Of a DNA stretch of 64,000 nt, positions 1 to 7,955 are shown piece by piece (position 1 is the first letter of the stretch; each line of letters starts with the position of its first letter). The stretch comes from Streptomyces muensis (GTDB taxonomy: Bacteria; Actinomycetota; Actinomycetes; Streptomycetales; Streptomycetaceae), in the NCBI RefSeq assembly GCF_021474425.1, contig NZ_JAKEIP010000009.1, positions 42,811 to 106,810 of the forward strand, written 5' to 3'. The notes beneath the pieces are model-generated. The model saw only the letters and a program-made list of their open reading frames with translations. It was not told where the DNA came from and made no database searches. Position numbers and translations under genes: made by a program.

Positions 1-767
1 GGCGCGAGTTCGGCACGGTGCTGAAGGAGGGCCTGCTCACCGACACCGAGAACCGCGACGCGATCCTCGCCGTCGCCTCGTTCGCGACCACGCACGCCGA
101 CGACGAGCCGACCACGCTCGCGCAGTACGTGGAGCGGATGAAGGACGGCCAGGACGACATCTACTACATCACCGGCGAGTCCCGGCAGAGCATCGAGAAC
201 TCCCCGCACATGGAGGCGTTCCGGGCCAAGGGCATCGAGGTCCTGCTGCTCACCGACGGCGTCGACGAGGTGTGGGTCGACGCGGTCGGCGAGTACGAGG
301 GCAAGCAGCTGCGCTCCATCGCCAAGGGCGAGATCGACCTGGACGGCAAGGGCGACGAGAAGGCCGGCGAGGAGCGGGAGAAGCAGGCCGAGGAGTACGC
401 CGGTCTGCTCGGCTGGATGCGGGAGCGGCTGGAGGAGGACATCAAGGAGGTGCGCCTCTCGGCCCGGCTCACCGTCTCGCCCGCCTGCGTCGTCTCCGAC
501 GCGCACGACCTGACCCCGGCCCTGGAGAACATGTACCGGGCGATGGGCCAGGAGGTGCCGCGCACCAAGCGGATCCTGGAGCTCAACCCCGGCCACCCGC
601 TGGTCAAGGGCCTGCACCAGGCCTACGAGGCGAGCGAGGACCGCACGGAACTCGCCGAGTCCGCCGAACTGCTCCACACGCTGGCGGTGCTCGCCGAGGG
701 CGGTCAGCCGAAGGACCCGGCACGGTTCGTGAAGCTGGTCGCGGACCGCCTGGAGCGCACCCTGTAG
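1..767 (+). CDS. htpG: HtpG (Hsp90) molecular chaperone, C-terminal part, cut by window edge
   Basis: The frame is open from base 3 and runs off the left edge, so only the last 254 or so codons are present. They cover the end of the Hsp90 middle domain (REFGTVLKEGLLTD at the very start) and the C-terminal dimerisation domain, where the segment ILELNPGHPLVKGL is typical of bacterial HtpG. A highly charged Lys/Glu stretch near residues 105-135 of the fragment is normal for the family. HtpG is a cytosolic ATP-dependent chaperone. The ATPase domain and the promoter lie outside the window. The next gene follows after 97 bases and has its own promoter. Confidence 0.95.
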   Translation, partial: REFGTVLKEGLLTDTENRDAILAVASFATTHADDEPTTLAQYVERMKDGQDDIYYITGESRQSIENSPHMEAFRAKGIEVLLLTDGVDEVWVDAVGEYEGKQLRSIAKGEIDLDGKGDEKAGEEREKQAEEYAGLLGWMRERLEEDIKEVRLSARLTVSPACVVSDAHDLTPALENMYRAMGQEVPRTKRILELNPGHPLVKGLHQAYEASEDRTELAESAELLHTLAVLAEGGQPKDPARFVKLVADRLERTL

Positions 768-804
768 GCGGTGCCGTGCGCCATGTGGACGTGTGCGCGG
801 GCCG

Positions 805-827
805 TTGTCAGTGGCCCGCGCTACGTT
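805..827 (+). promoter_or_regulatory. RecA-NDp / PafBC-type DNA-damage promoter
   Basis: TTGTCAGTGGC at 805-815, six bases, then TACGTT at 822-827. This matches the LexA-independent damage promoter described for actinomycetes, TTGTCAGTGGC-N6-TAnnnT, in sequence and spacing. It lies 38 bases before the start codon of the VOC gene at 865. Confidence 0.7.
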
Positions 828-864
828 CCTAGGAGTCGGCTACCGGCCCACTCCTGGAGGAATC

Positions 865-1275
865 ATGGCCTCGCGTCTCAACCCCTACATCACCTTCGCC
901 GGCGACGCCCGCCAGGCGCTGGAGTTCTACAAGGAGGTCTTCGGCGGCACGGTGAACCTCAACACCTACGCCGAGTTCGGCCAGAAGGACAGCCCGCTGG
1001 CCGACAAGATCATGCACGGCATGCTGGAGACCCCCAACGGCTTCACCCTCATGTGCGCCGACACCCCGACGGACGACCACCGGCCCGGCAACAACATCTC
1101 CGTGAGCCTGAGCGGCGACGACGACGCCGAGCTGCGCGGCTACTGGGAGAAGCTGTCCGCGGGAGCCTCGGTGACCGTCCCGCTGGAGAAGCAGATGTGG
1201 GGCGACGTCTTCGGCATGTGTACGGACCGCTTCGGCATCACATGGATGGTGAACATCGCCGGGGAAGGGCGCTGA
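865..1275 (+). CDS. VOC (glyoxalase/PhnB-like) family protein
   Basis: 136 residues. The beginning, with ITFAGDARQALEFYKEVFGG, and the end, FGMCTDRFGITWMVNI, are the paired beta-alpha-beta-beta-beta units of the PhnB/3-demethylubiquinone-methyltransferase-like branch of the vicinal oxygen chelate superfamily. The ATG at 865 is chosen because GGAGG sits at 856-860 just before it and homology begins there. Substrate unknown; members include resistance proteins and small-molecule isomerases. It is monocistronic, convergent with the next gene, and is preceded by a DNA-damage-type promoter at 805-827, so it may be induced by genotoxic stress (inference). Confidence 0.85.
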   Translation: MASRLNPYITFAGDARQALEFYKEVFGGTVNLNTYAEFGQKDSPLADKIMHGMLETPNGFTLMCADTPTDDHRPGNNISVSLSGDDDAELRGYWEKLSAGASVTVPLEKQMWGDVFGMCTDRFGITWMVNIAGEGR

Positions 1276-1317
1276 GCCGAACACAGCGCCCCCACCCGTC
1301 GATCGCGCACCTGGTGG

Positions 1318-3561
1318 TCAGGGCGTGGTCAGCTCATAGAAGCCCCGGCCGAAGGTCGCGGCCACCAGGCGGTGGTGACCCGCGTCGTACTCGATGTCGT
1401 CGACCGGCACCTGCGGCATGCCGCGGCCGAGGCGCAGCCAGTGGCCGCCGCCCGTGACACTGGTGAACACACCCTGGTCGGTGCCGATATGAAGGACACC
1501 GCCGCGGGCGACCACCAGGTCGTTGACGGGCGCGGCCGGAAGGTTGCCCGACAGGTTCCGCCAGTGCCGGCCGCCGTCCGTGCTGCCGTACACATGGGCC
1601 AGCGGGGAGCCCGCACGGTAGCCGGAGTGGGTGGTCCAGACGCGGTCGGGGTTCTTCGGGTCGACGACCACCCGGGTCACCCAGGGCAGCCCTTCGGCCA
1701 GCTTCGTCCAGGTCGCCCCGAGGTCCCGGGTGACCCAGACACGGCCGTCGTCCGTGCCGGCGTAGACGGTGCGTCCGTCGCCCGCCGGGGCGATCGAGGT
1801 GATCGTGCCGTAATTGGTGTAGATCGGGTCGGGGCCCGGGCCGCCGCTCAGGTCGGGGCTGATCGGCTTCCAGGTCGCGCCGCCGTCCGTGGAGCGGTTG
1901 AGCACCTCGGAGCCGTAGTAGAGGACCTTCGGGTCGCGCGGGTCGAAGACCACGGGTGTGAACCAGTTGCGTCGCTGGTACGTCGTCCGGTCCGCGAAGT
2001 ACGTGAGCGTGTCGCCGCCGTCGGTGGAGCTGAAGCAGTTGCCGTACTGATAGCAGGCGAAGACGTTGTTCACATCGGTCGGGTTGATCAGGTTCTCCTC
2101 GCCGTCGCCGCCGAGGTACTCGTTGAACCCCTCCCCGCCCCAGGACCGCAGTGAGCCGTTGTCCTGGGCGCCGCCCGAGATCCTCGTGACGTCCTGCGGG
2201 CTGATCGCCGCGCTGTAGAGCTGGGTGTACGGCTGGTGGCGGGACTTCACCCAGCCGCCGTCGCCGCCCGAGTCGGAGCGGTAGACGCCGCCGTCGTTGC
2301 CGAGGTAGACGCGGCCCGGGCGACGCGGGTCCCACACCATGGCGTGCTGGTCGACGTGCATGCTGGTGTCGTCGGCGGTCCAGGTGGTGCCGCCGTCCTT
2401 CGTGGTCATCAGCGGGACGCCGGCCACATGGACGTGCGCGCTGTCCCGGGGGTCGATCCACACCTTGCCGAACCACCAGCCGAAGCTGGACTGGGAGCCC
2501 GTCATGTCCTCGTTGGCAGGGGTGCGGGTCCATGTGCCGCCGCCGTCGGAGGAGGCGTAGAAGCCCTCGAAGGGGCCGCTCGCCTTGTTGACGATCGCAT
2601 AGAGCCGCTCGCCCGCGACCGCCAGGCCGATCCGCCCCACGTCCGGGCCCTCGGCGGGCAGTCCGCCGCCGAGCCGCTGCCAGGTCGCGCCGTCGTCCGT
2701 GCTGCGGAAGACGCCCGAGCCGACCCCGCCGTACGTCCGCAGCTCGGGCGTTCGGCGATGGTCCCACAGCACGGCGTACAGCCGGTCGCCGTCGACGACG
2801 ATCTCGGTGGCGCCGGTGAACTCGGTGGCGCCGGCGAGGATCCGCTCCCACGTGGCGCCACCGTCCTCCGAGCGGTAGACACCCCTGTCTCCACCGCCGC
2901 TGTAGAGGGAACCGGCCGCGGCGACGTAGATGCGGCGAGGGTTGGCGGGGTCGACGGTGATGGCGCTGATCGCGCCGGAGTCGCGCAGGCCGATCGGCTT
3001 CCACGTCCGACCGCCGTCCCGGCTCCGGTACAGCCCCGTCCCCTCGTAGGTGATGCTCCCGCCACCCGGATTCGGCTCACCGGTGCCCACGTACAGGGTG
3101 CCGTCCGGGGCGGTGGCCACCGCGCCCATGGCCTGCGTCCAACTGTCGGGCCACACCGAGTGGAAGGTCGCCCCGGCGTCGGTGCTGCGCCACAGCCCGC
3201 CGCTCGCCGCCGCGGCGTACACGGTGTCGGCGCGCTTGGGGTCGAGGGCGAGGGAGACGATCCGCCCGCCGATGTTGGTGGGGCCGACGCTCTTCCAGCG
3301 CCCACCGACGGTGGGCAGTTCGCGGGCCTGCGCGGCGGCGAGGTCGTGCGCGTGACGCGGAATCGACTCGCCGGGCAGGGTCTTCTGCAGGTAGCGGTAC
3401 TCCGCGGGCGCGGCCGGTCCACGGACCGGCCGGTAGACATCGGACGGGCCCGGCGGCGCGGACGACCCCGCCGGCGGGGTCGGTGCGGCCACGGCCGGTG
3501 CCGCGAGCAACGCGGCGCCGGTCACCGCCGCCAGAGCCAGAGACAGCAGACCTCTGCCCAT
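1318..3561 (-). CDS. secreted BNR/Asp-box beta-propeller protein (sialidase/xyloglucanase-like fold)
   Basis: 747 residues. The N-terminus (MGRGLLSLALAAVTG..., ending in an AAPAVAA segment) is a Sec signal peptide with a likely cleavage after about residue 26. The rest holds about a dozen Asp-box motifs of the S-x-D-x-G-x-T-W kind (RSTDAGATF, RSEDGGATW, RSTDDGATW, RSTDGGATW, GSTDGGRHW and others) spread over the whole chain, as in the two-propeller proteins grouped as Vps10/sortilin, GH74 and YCF48-like. I cannot identify catalytic residues with certainty, so enzyme or binding protein is open. On the minus strand GGAAGGG lies before the ATG. Stands alone, divergent from the PLP cluster. Confidence 0.8.
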   Translation of the reverse strand: MGRGLLSLALAAVTGAALLAAPAVAAPTPPAGSSAPPGPSDVYRPVRGPAAPAEYRYLQKTLPGESIPRHAHDLAAAQARELPTVGGRWKSVGPTNIGGRIVSLALDPKRADTVYAAAASGGLWRSTDAGATFHSVWPDSWTQAMGAVATAPDGTLYVGTGEPNPGGGSITYEGTGLYRSRDGGRTWKPIGLRDSGAISAITVDPANPRRIYVAAAGSLYSGGGDRGVYRSEDGGATWERILAGATEFTGATEIVVDGDRLYAVLWDHRRTPELRTYGGVGSGVFRSTDDGATWQRLGGGLPAEGPDVGRIGLAVAGERLYAIVNKASGPFEGFYASSDGGGTWTRTPANEDMTGSQSSFGWWFGKVWIDPRDSAHVHVAGVPLMTTKDGGTTWTADDTSMHVDQHAMVWDPRRPGRVYLGNDGGVYRSDSGGDGGWVKSRHQPYTQLYSAAISPQDVTRISGGAQDNGSLRSWGGEGFNEYLGGDGEENLINPTDVNNVFACYQYGNCFSSTDGGDTLTYFADRTTYQRRNWFTPVVFDPRDPKVLYYGSEVLNRSTDGGATWKPISPDLSGGPGPDPIYTNYGTITSIAPAGDGRTVYAGTDDGRVWVTRDLGATWTKLAEGLPWVTRVVVDPKNPDRVWTTHSGYRAGSPLAHVYGSTDGGRHWRNLSGNLPAAPVNDLVVARGGVLHIGTDQGVFTSVTGGGHWLRLGRGMPQVPVDDIEYDAGHHRLVAATFGRGFYELTTP

Positions 3562-3843
3562 GAAGTCCCTTCCATCGTCATGGTCACCTCAAGCGGGATC
3601 TCGAGCGGCAATGACGTTACGAGAGAAGGCAGTTGAGCAGAAGGGCGCGAACCGCTGTCTCTCGGGGCGGCCGAGGCTTTCGGCACCGCTGAGTTCCGGC
3701 CCCGCCCGCCGACGTACCGCCCAGGAGGGCAGGTACGGGGCGTAAACCACCCGTTGGAAGGGAAAGGAGCTATACGGCAAACCGCGGGGAGTGGTCGTCA
3801 GCGCCCGGAAACGTCGGGCCCGAAGCGCTGGGAGGGTCCGTGC
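3562..3843. other. divergent intergenic region before the PLP-enzyme cluster
   Basis: 282 bases between two divergent genes. On the plus side a TATACG hexamer at 3771-3776 could be a -10 element for the cluster, but no convincing -35 stands 17-18 bases before it. No hairpin or palindrome of note was seen. Confidence 0.3.
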
Positions 3844-5322
3844 ATGGGCGGGGAGCCCTTGTATCTCGAACCGCGGCTGGAATCCCGGCTGCGCTCACTG
3901 CTGGACTCACCGGCTCTGCTGCACACGCTCACCGACGGACTCGGGTCTCCGCTGAACGTGGTCGTGCCGGATCAACTGGCCGACAACCTCCAGCGGTTCC
4001 GCGCCGTGTACGACAAGCATCACCTCTCCGGCCAGGTGTTCTTCGCCCACAAGGCCAACCGGTCCAGCGCCCTGCTGCGGCGGCTCGCCGCCACGGACGC
4101 CGGCGTGGACGTCGCCTCGCTGGGCGAGCTGCAACACGCCCTCGGCGCCGGCTTCACCCCTGACCGGATCACCGCCACCGGCCCGAAGAACCCGGAGTTC
4201 CTGTGGCTGGCGGCCCGCACGTCCGTCACCGTCAGCCTCGACACACGAGGCGAACTGGACCAACTCGCCACGCTGGTACGTAAACACGCGCTGCCCAGGA
4301 CCCGAGTGCTGCTGCGACTGTCGGGCTTCGAGGCGTCCGGTGTGCGCGTGCTGAGCCGACGCAGTCGATTCGGCACCGCGGTGGGGGAGTTGGATCCCCT
4401 GCTGGAGGCCGTCGAGCGGCACGCCGACGTGGTCGAGCCCGTGGGTGTGGCCTACCACCTGGACACGACGAGCCTCGCCGAGAAGGCGACGGCGCTGGAA
4501 GGCTGCCTGCGGGTGCTGGAGGAGTGCCGCAGCCGGGGGCTCAGGCCCCGGGCCGTGGACATCGGCGGCGGGTTCGGCGTCGACTACCTGGCCGACGGCG
4601 GACAGTGGGAGCGGTACACGACCGAGCTCACCGAAGCCGTACTGGGCACCCGCCCGCCCCTGACCTACGGCGGCCACGGCTACGGACTGCGCAACGAGGC
4701 CGGTACCCTGCGCGGAACCCTGGGCGTCTACCCGGCCCACCGCCCGGTCGCCGGACCCCGCTACCTCGACGAACTGCTCGCACACCCGGCCGCCTCCCTG
4801 GACGGCCGCCCCCTGGCCACGCTGCTCCTGGAGCATCTCCACGACCTGCACACCGAACCGGGCCGAGCACTGCTCGACCAGTGCGGACTGACCCTGGCGA
4901 GGGTGCTGGAGGTCCGCGACCAGGAGCCCGGCGGCCCGCTCGCCGTACGCCTCGCGGCCAAGGCCGACGACGTGGCGCTGGAGGAGCACGGGGTGTTCAT
5001 GGACCCCGTCGTCGTACCCCGGGACCCGGCAGGCGCAAGGGCAGACGCAGGCACGGACCCGGTCGCCGTCCATCTCTTCGGCAGCCGCTGCCTGGAGTCC
5101 GACCTGATCACCCGCCGCACGGTCTTCCTGCCCCGCCGCCCCGCACCGGGCGACCTGTTGGCCTTCGCCAACACGGCCGGATACTGCATGGACTTCCACG
5201 CCACCCGTGCCCAGCACCAGCCCGCCGCGCGCAAGGTCGCCGCCTGGCAGGAGGGCGACACCTGGCGCTGGTGCCTGGACGACCAGTACTGGCCGACCAC
5301 ACCCGTGGGGGGAGCGCAGTGA
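3844..5322 (+). CDS. Y4yA-family PLP-dependent decarboxylase-like enzyme (group IV / DAP-decarboxylase fold)
   Basis: 492 residues. The N-terminal alanine-racemase barrel has the Schiff-base lysine in FFAHKANRS (Lys70), corresponding to the YAxKAN motif of ornithine and diaminopimelate decarboxylases; the C-terminal beta domain has the CLESD motif and the GDLLAFANTAGY segment expected of the family. A glycine-rich IGGGFGVDY phosphate-binding loop is present near residue 240. The ATG at 3844 has GGAGGG at 3831-3836. Its TGA overlaps the GTG of the next gene (GTGA), so the two are translationally coupled. Rhizobial y4yA is paired with a cysteine-synthase homologue, y4xP, and staphyloferrin B synthesis pairs SbnH (decarboxylase) with SbnA in the same way. 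Substrate not predictable. Confidence 0.85.
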   Translation: MGGEPLYLEPRLESRLRSLLDSPALLHTLTDGLGSPLNVVVPDQLADNLQRFRAVYDKHHLSGQVFFAHKANRSSALLRRLAATDAGVDVASLGELQHALGAGFTPDRITATGPKNPEFLWLAARTSVTVSLDTRGELDQLATLVRKHALPRTRVLLRLSGFEASGVRVLSRRSRFGTAVGELDPLLEAVERHADVVEPVGVAYHLDTTSLAEKATALEGCLRVLEECRSRGLRPRAVDIGGGFGVDYLADGGQWERYTTELTEAVLGTRPPLTYGGHGYGLRNEAGTLRGTLGVYPAHRPVAGPRYLDELLAHPAASLDGRPLATLLLEHLHDLHTEPGRALLDQCGLTLARVLEVRDQEPGGPLAVRLAAKADDVALEEHGVFMDPVVVPRDPAGARADAGTDPVAVHLFGSRCLESDLITRRTVFLPRRPAPGDLLAFANTAGYCMDFHATRAQHQPAARKVAAWQEGDTWRWCLDDQYWPTTPVGGAQ

Positions 5323-6638
5323 GGTACGACAGCATCACCGAGGCCATCGGCAACACACCGCTGGTGCGCATCGACCCGGCCGTGCACGGCCTGCGAAACA
5401 TCGACCTGTACGCCAAGCTGGAGCTGCTCAACCCCTTCGGATCGGTCAAGGACCGGGCCGCCTGGAACATGGCGCGCCCCCATCTGGCCACCGCGGCCGA
5501 GGAGGGCGGCCAGGTCGTCGAGCTGTCGAGCGGCAACACGGCCAAGGCCCTCGCCGTCCTCGCGGGCATGCACGGTCTGACCTTCAAGAGCGTCACCAAC
5601 CGGATGCGCATCCCGGAGATCAAGGACCTGCTGCTGTTGCTCGGCGCCCAGATCGAGGAACTGCCCGGCCAGAGCGAGTGCCTGGACCCGACCGCCACCG
5701 ACGACCCGCTCACCCTGTTCCACCGCGCCCTCTCGGAACCCGACAGCAGCTATCTGCACACCGACCAGTACTTCAACCCCCGCAACACCGAGGCCCACTT
5801 CACCGGGACCGGCCCGGAGATCGTCAAGGACCTCGACGGCCGCGCCCCGGACTGGTTCATCGCCTGCGTCGGCACCGCCGGCTCCTCCACCGGCGTCGCC
5901 CGCGCCCTGCGCGAACACGACCCCGCCGTACGGGTGGCCGGCCTGGTCGCGGCCAAGTCCGACTTCATCCCCGGCATCCGCACCATCGACGAGGCGCACG
6001 AGGTCGGCCTGTTCGACCCCGGCACCTACGACAGCATCGACGCGGTCACCTCCGACGAGGCGATCGAGGGGATGCTGGCCCTCAACCGCCGCTGCGGCAT
6101 CCTCGCCGGACCCACAGGCGGCGCCGCGTTCTTCGGCGCCGTACGCCAACTACGCGCTGTTGACGCGGAGTTGACGGAGCGACAGTCGGCGGTCTTCATC
6201 GTCTGCGACCGCGTCGAGAGCTATCTGAGCTACGTCCGTCAGCGCCGCCCCGACCTCTTCGGCCGCCCGCGCCGCAGGAACTCCCCGGCCGACCTGACAC
6301 CCGCCGAGATCAGCGCGGCACCGGCCATCGGCGTCGCCGACGCCCAGGCCTGGATCGCCACCGGGGCACCGCTCGTCGTCGACCTGCGCAGCCCCCACGC
6401 CTACGCCGCGCTGCACATCGACGGCTCGGTCAACATCGTCGACGAGCTCTTCGCGGAACTCCTCCACGGTGGACTGCCGTTCAGCCGCAACCGCCCGGTC
6501 CTGCTGGCCTGCCCGGTCGGCGAGAAGTCCGCCCGGCACGCCGCCCTGCTGACCCGGATGGGACACCCCGACGTCCGCAGCCTGACCGGCGGCATCATCG
6601 CCTGGCGCGACGCCGGCGCACCCCTCGTACGGGACTGA
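5319..6638 (+). CDS. SbnA/Y4xP-like PLP-dependent beta-replacement enzyme fused to a rhodanese domain
   Basis: 439 residues from a GTG that overlaps the previous stop. Residues 1-330 form a fold-type II (cysteine synthase) domain: AIGNTPLVRID, PLP lysine Lys44 in GSVKDRA, the loop SSGNTA at 69-74 and the phosphate loop GTAGSSTG. Residues about 345-435 are a rhodanese domain (VVDLRSPHAY, then the active-site loop ACPVGEKSAR with Cys398). Family members use O-acetyl- or O-phosphoserine and add a sulfur or amine nucleophile. SbnA makes a diaminopropionate precursor. The rhodanese suggests that sulfane sulfur is handed to the PLP domain, helped by the desulfurase encoded next (inference). Confidence 0.85.
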   Translation: MRYDSITEAIGNTPLVRIDPAVHGLRNIDLYAKLELLNPFGSVKDRAAWNMARPHLATAAEEGGQVVELSSGNTAKALAVLAGMHGLTFKSVTNRMRIPEIKDLLLLLGAQIEELPGQSECLDPTATDDPLTLFHRALSEPDSSYLHTDQYFNPRNTEAHFTGTGPEIVKDLDGRAPDWFIACVGTAGSSTGVARALREHDPAVRVAGLVAAKSDFIPGIRTIDEAHEVGLFDPGTYDSIDAVTSDEAIEGMLALNRRCGILAGPTGGAAFFGAVRQLRAVDAELTERQSAVFIVCDRVESYLSYVRQRRPDLFGRPRRRNSPADLTPAEISAAPAIGVADAQAWIATGAPLVVDLRSPHAYAALHIDGSVNIVDELFAELLHGGLPFSRNRPVLLACPVGEKSARHAALLTRMGHPDVRSLTGGIIAWRDAGAPLVRD

Positions 6639-6643
6639 CGCCC

Positions 6644-7861
6644 ATGACCACACCCGGGACCGACACCCAAGTGGCCGCCGTCATCGATGAGTTGGGGGAG
6701 TGGCAGCAGGCCCTGCGTGCCCAGTTCCCGATCATCGCCGCGCACCCCGAACTGGCCTATCTGGACAGCGCGGCCACCGCCCAGAAGCCGCAGGCCGTGC
6801 TCGACACCGTGCACACCTACCTCACCACCACCAACGCCAACGCCGGGCGCGGCACCTACCCCTGGGCCAACCGGACCACCGACCTGGTCGAGCAGGCCCG
6901 CGACCGGGTGAAGCGGTTCCTCGGCGACCCCGCTCCCGAACGCTCGACGGTGCACTTCACGAGCGGCACCACCGAGGGCCTGCGCACCGTCGCCCGCGAC
7001 TGGCTGCCCGGGCTTCTCGCGGACGGCGACGAGATCGTCGTCCCGGTCGCCGACCACGAGGCGAACATCACGCCCTGGCTGGAGACCCGACGCCAACTGG
7101 CGACGCAGGGCGTCCACATCCGGGTACGGCCGATGCCGTACCAGTGGTCGTCCGGCGACTACGACCACACCGCGCTCGCGGAACTCGCGGGTCCACGCAC
7201 CCGCTTCGTCGCCGTCAGCCACGTTCACCACGTGTACGGCGGCAACATGAACGTCCACCGCATCCGCCGGGCGGTCGGCCCGGACGCGGTGATCTGTCTG
7301 GACGCCGCCCAGAGCGTCGGTCATCTGCCCGTGTCCGTCGCCGGTCTCGACGTCGACTTCGTGGTCTTCTCCGGGCACAAGGCCATGGCCCTGCCCGGCA
7401 CGGGAGCCGTCTGGACCCGCCAGTCACGTGGACCGCAGTTCACGTCCGGGGGCTGGTCGGGCACTCCCAACACCGTCGGAATCGCCTCCCTCACCGCCGC
7501 CCTGGACTGGCTGGAGACCGCCGGCACCGACCGGATCGAGCGGTGGACGGTCGCGCTGGCGGCTCGGCTCACCGAGGGCCTGCGCCACCTCGACGCGTAC
7601 GAGATCCTCGGCTGCCAGAAGAGCCTGGCCGCCGACTCGACCGTGCAGCGCCGCCAGGGCATCGTCACCTTCCGCCACCACGCCGTCGACTCCGCGGACC
7701 TCGGCTTCATCCTCTACAGCCACGGCTTCATGGTCCGCTCCGACCAGCACTGCCAGGGCGGCGCGGGGGAGCGGACCGGATCGGTGCGGGTGAGCCTGCA
7801 CGTCCACAACACCGCCGAGGAGATCGACCGACTGCTGGACGCCCTCGCCACGCTCGGGTGA
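6644..7861 (+). CDS. SufS/CsdA-like cysteine desulfurase (class V aminotransferase fold)
   Basis: 405 residues, close to the 406 of E. coli SufS. Visible motifs are YLDSAATAQKP at the start, TSGTTEG, VSHVHHVYG, the PLP aspartate region CLDAAQSVG, the PLP lysine Lys246 in SGHKAMALPG, and Cys370 in RSDQHCQGG, aligned with the catalytic persulfide cysteine of SufS. It should release alanine and form a protein persulfide from cysteine. No SufBCDU genes are near. It starts 5 bases after the SbnA-rhodanese stop, so it belongs to the same operon and probably feeds sulfur to that enzyme rather than to Fe-S assembly. No clear ribosome site, which suggests coupling. Confidence 0.85.
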   Translation: MTTPGTDTQVAAVIDELGEWQQALRAQFPIIAAHPELAYLDSAATAQKPQAVLDTVHTYLTTTNANAGRGTYPWANRTTDLVEQARDRVKRFLGDPAPERSTVHFTSGTTEGLRTVARDWLPGLLADGDEIVVPVADHEANITPWLETRRQLATQGVHIRVRPMPYQWSSGDYDHTALAELAGPRTRFVAVSHVHHVYGGNMNVHRIRRAVGPDAVICLDAAQSVGHLPVSVAGLDVDFVVFSGHKAMALPGTGAVWTRQSRGPQFTSGGWSGTPNTVGIASLTAALDWLETAGTDRIERWTVALAARLTEGLRHLDAYEILGCQKSLAADSTVQRRQGIVTFRHHAVDSADLGFILYSHGFMVRSDQHCQGGAGERTGSVRVSLHVHNTAEEIDRLLDALATLG

Positions 7862-7882
7862 CGTACGGCCATTAGAGGGAAT

Positions 7883-7908
7883 GGGAACCGTTTCCACCTG
7901 TAGGGTCT
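7883..7908 (+). promoter_or_regulatory. candidate ECF sigma factor promoter for the methyltransferase gene
   Basis: GGGAACC at 7883-7889 and GGTCT ending at 7908; AAC and GTC are 16 bases apart, the arrangement used by sigma-E-like ECF factors in actinomycetes. Transcription would start near 7915, which rules out an ATG at 7881. The first half is also part of an imperfect palindrome, TGGGAACCGTTTCCA (7882-7896), so a repressor site is the alternative reading. Confidence 0.45.
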
Positions 7909-7955
7909 GGCGCAGACGGTGCGGACAGGTGCGGAACGGCGAGGTGCACGACGGA

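Noticed and set aside
7881..7955. Upstream ATG as start of the methyltransferase
   Set aside because: A purine run directly abuts the ATG and a promoter-like sequence lies over it; ATG 7956 with GAGG before it fits better.
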